From contig QWRL01000128.1 in the NCBI GenBank assembly GCA_003670425.1, positions 1 to 6,856 on the forward strand: 6,856 nt of DNA, written 5' to 3'. Positions 5,829 through 6,856 of this stretch are shown piece by piece (the stretch's first letter is position 1; every line of letters starts with the position of its first letter). The translations under genes were made by a program, and so were the position numbers. The notes beneath the pieces are model-generated. The model searched no databases. It was not told the origin of the DNA and saw only the letters and a program-made list of their open reading frames with translations. This stretch comes from Chloroflexota bacterium (lineage in GTDB: Bacteria > Chloroflexota > Anaerolineae > Anaerolineales > UBA11657).

Positions 5829-6856
5829 TTACGCGGAGCCCGTCAATGCAGCATACCGCCCGCATAGCTCGCGGTGGTAGTGCGCCCAGGTAAATTGCTG
5901 CACATATTGCTGCGCACTGGCAGCCATTGCAGCCCGCTCAGCCGGATGAGAATAGAGATGCAAGATTCGCGCGGCCAGCGCGTCAACATCGCGAATGGGC
6001 ACAACATAGCCATCGATGCCATCGCGCAGCGCAGCGCCCACATTCTCCGTGGTGATGACCGGCAGCCCGCACGCTGCAGCCTCGTAAACCACCATGCCAA
6101 AACCATCCTGCAGCGACGGCAGCACGAAGACCGAACCCTGCTGATACAGCGCCGGCAGCTCGGACTGGCGCACAAATCGCACATGCCGATACGCGCCTGC
6201 GTACGGCGCAAGAAATGCACGCGCTTCAGGATACTCGTTGCCCACCAGCAGCAGTTCGCTGTTGGGCAGCCGCAACTTTGCAAAGGCCGCCAGCAAATAT
6301 GCCACCCCTTTTTGCAGGCTGAGCCCACCAGCATAGATGACCCGAAAAACAGAATCATGCTTGGGGCCGGGCACAAAACGCTGCGGGTCAAACCCAAGCT
6401 GCACGCGCAGCAATTTGTGCGCAGGCACTCCCGCAGCCAGCATTGTGCGTTCCACAAACTCCGATGGCACCATCACATAATCTGCAGCCGCATACTCGGC
6501 CACATGCTTGGCATGCAGGCGCTGGTATGCGCGTGGATAGCGCAGCCCATGGCGCTGAAATTCATCCACCAGCAGCTGGTGGTGATAGGTGGGGTGCGCC
6601 GACGAGCGTTCCACAATTGCAAGCGCGCCGTGCAACTTGGCGACTCGCATGGCGTGCAGGCCGTAATGATTGAAGAAATGAAAAACATCCGCGTCATGCA
6701 CATAGGCGCGGGAAAGCAGGTCAAAGAGATTGTCAGCCAGATGGTATGTGATCGCTTGGGCCGCCGAACCCGGCAGCAGCGCCATTGCGCGCGCAAAATA
6801 ACCCGCCAGCCGCAGCTGCACCACGCGCGCGCGGTCAATGCCGGGCTCAACGCGTG
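5829..6856 (-). CDS. GT4-family glycosyltransferase, C-terminal part (runs off right edge)
   Basis: The frame stays open to the right edge, giving 341 visible residues; GT4 proteins of this type have about 380-400, so roughly 40-60 N-terminal residues are missing. A GTG at 6824-6822 is unlikely to be the true start because the frame continues upstream and the protein would lack the first Rossmann strand. The visible part begins inside the N-terminal acceptor domain. V-M-V-P-S-E-F-V (127-134) is a GT4 hallmark, and the donor domain starts at R-V-I-Y-A-G-G-L-S-L-Q-K-G-V (171-184), with Lys182 at the phosphate-binding position. The usual E-x7-E appears as Asp250...Glu258 (D-G-F-G-M-V-V-Y-E), followed by A-C-G-L-P-V-I. 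The expected role is transfer of a nucleotide-activated sugar to a lipid-linked acceptor in the cytoplasm. The stop is TAA 5831-5829, and the next gene is 180 bases away, a wider spacing than elsewhere. Family certain; sugar unknown. Confidence 0.9.
   Translation of the reverse strand, partial: RVEPGIDRARVVQLRLAGYFARAMALLPGSAAQAITYHLADNLFDLLSRAYVHDADVFHFFNHYGLHAMRVAKLHGALAIVERSSAHPTYHHQLLVDEFQRHGLRYPRAYQRLHAKHVAEYAAADYVMVPSEFVERTMLAAGVPAHKLLRVQLGFDPQRFVPGPKHDSVFRVIYAGGLSLQKGVAYLLAAFAKLRLPNSELLLVGNEYPEARAFLAPYAGAYRHVRFVRQSELPALYQQGSVFVLPSLQDGFGMVVYEAAACGLPVITTENVGAALRDGIDGYVVPIRDVDALAARILHLYSHPAERAAMAASAQQYVQQFTWAHYHRELCGRYAALTGSA

Noticed and set aside
5638..5865. Possible small gene in the gap between the first GT4 and the GT2 gene
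   Set aside because: The 75-codon frame overlaps both neighbours, reads as Cys/Arg-rich sequence and has no ribosome site or domain feature.
1..6856. CRISPR array, defence system, insertion sequence or tRNA
   Set aside because: I saw no regularly spaced repeats, no transposase or nuclease motifs, no terminal inverted repeats with target duplication and no cloverleaf on either strand; almost all bases belong to polysaccharide genes.

Overview
The window is one block of a surface or exopolysaccharide biosynthesis locus. Seven genes all read on the minus strand, so in transcription order the locus runs from the right edge to the left. The order is: a GT4 glycosyltransferase (cut by the right edge), a GT2 glycosyltransferase, a second GT4 glycosyltransferase, a Wzx-type (MOP superfamily) flippase, a left-handed beta-helix O-acyltransferase, a polytopic GT-C-like membrane glycosyltransferase, and the start of a lipoprotein (cut by the left edge). 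I see no tRNA, rRNA, CRISPR array, transposase or other mobile element.

Organism: the base composition is GC-rich (around 60 percent by eye, not computed). The locus organisation and a lipobox signal peptide indicate a bacterium. The sequence does not fix the phylum. A Gram-negative or Chloroflexota-like host would both fit, and no taxonomic marker gene is present. Purine-rich Shine-Dalgarno sites are scarce: only one start (the second GT4) has a convincing one.

Layout from the right: 5829-6856 is the first GT4 gene. A 180-base gap (5649-5828) with two short inverted repeats follows and is the only sizeable non-coding stretch. The GT2 gene (4716-5648) and second GT4 gene (3552-4685) lie 30 bases apart, or 3 bases if the GT4 starts at an upstream GTG. 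After a 61-base gap come four genes locked together by stop/start overlaps. They are flippase (1976-3490), TGATG to acyltransferase (1407-1976), TAATG to GT-C protein (199-1407), and ATGA to lipoprotein (1-202).

The likely joint task is as follows. The cytoplasmic GT4, GT2 and GT4 enzymes extend an oligosaccharide on a lipid carrier and the flippase moves it across the membrane. The acyltransferase probably decorates a sugar, and the GT-C enzyme probably adds a sugar on the outer face from a polyprenyl-phosphate donor. The lipoprotein is co-translated with this membrane module and may act in assembly, export or anchoring. This pathway is inferred from family knowledge; the sequence does not identify sugars or products. 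No initiating transferase, Wzy polymerase, chain-length regulator or export protein can be recognised here; those genes probably lie outside the window. The content is mostly ordinary for such loci. The most unusual element is the coupled lipoprotein.
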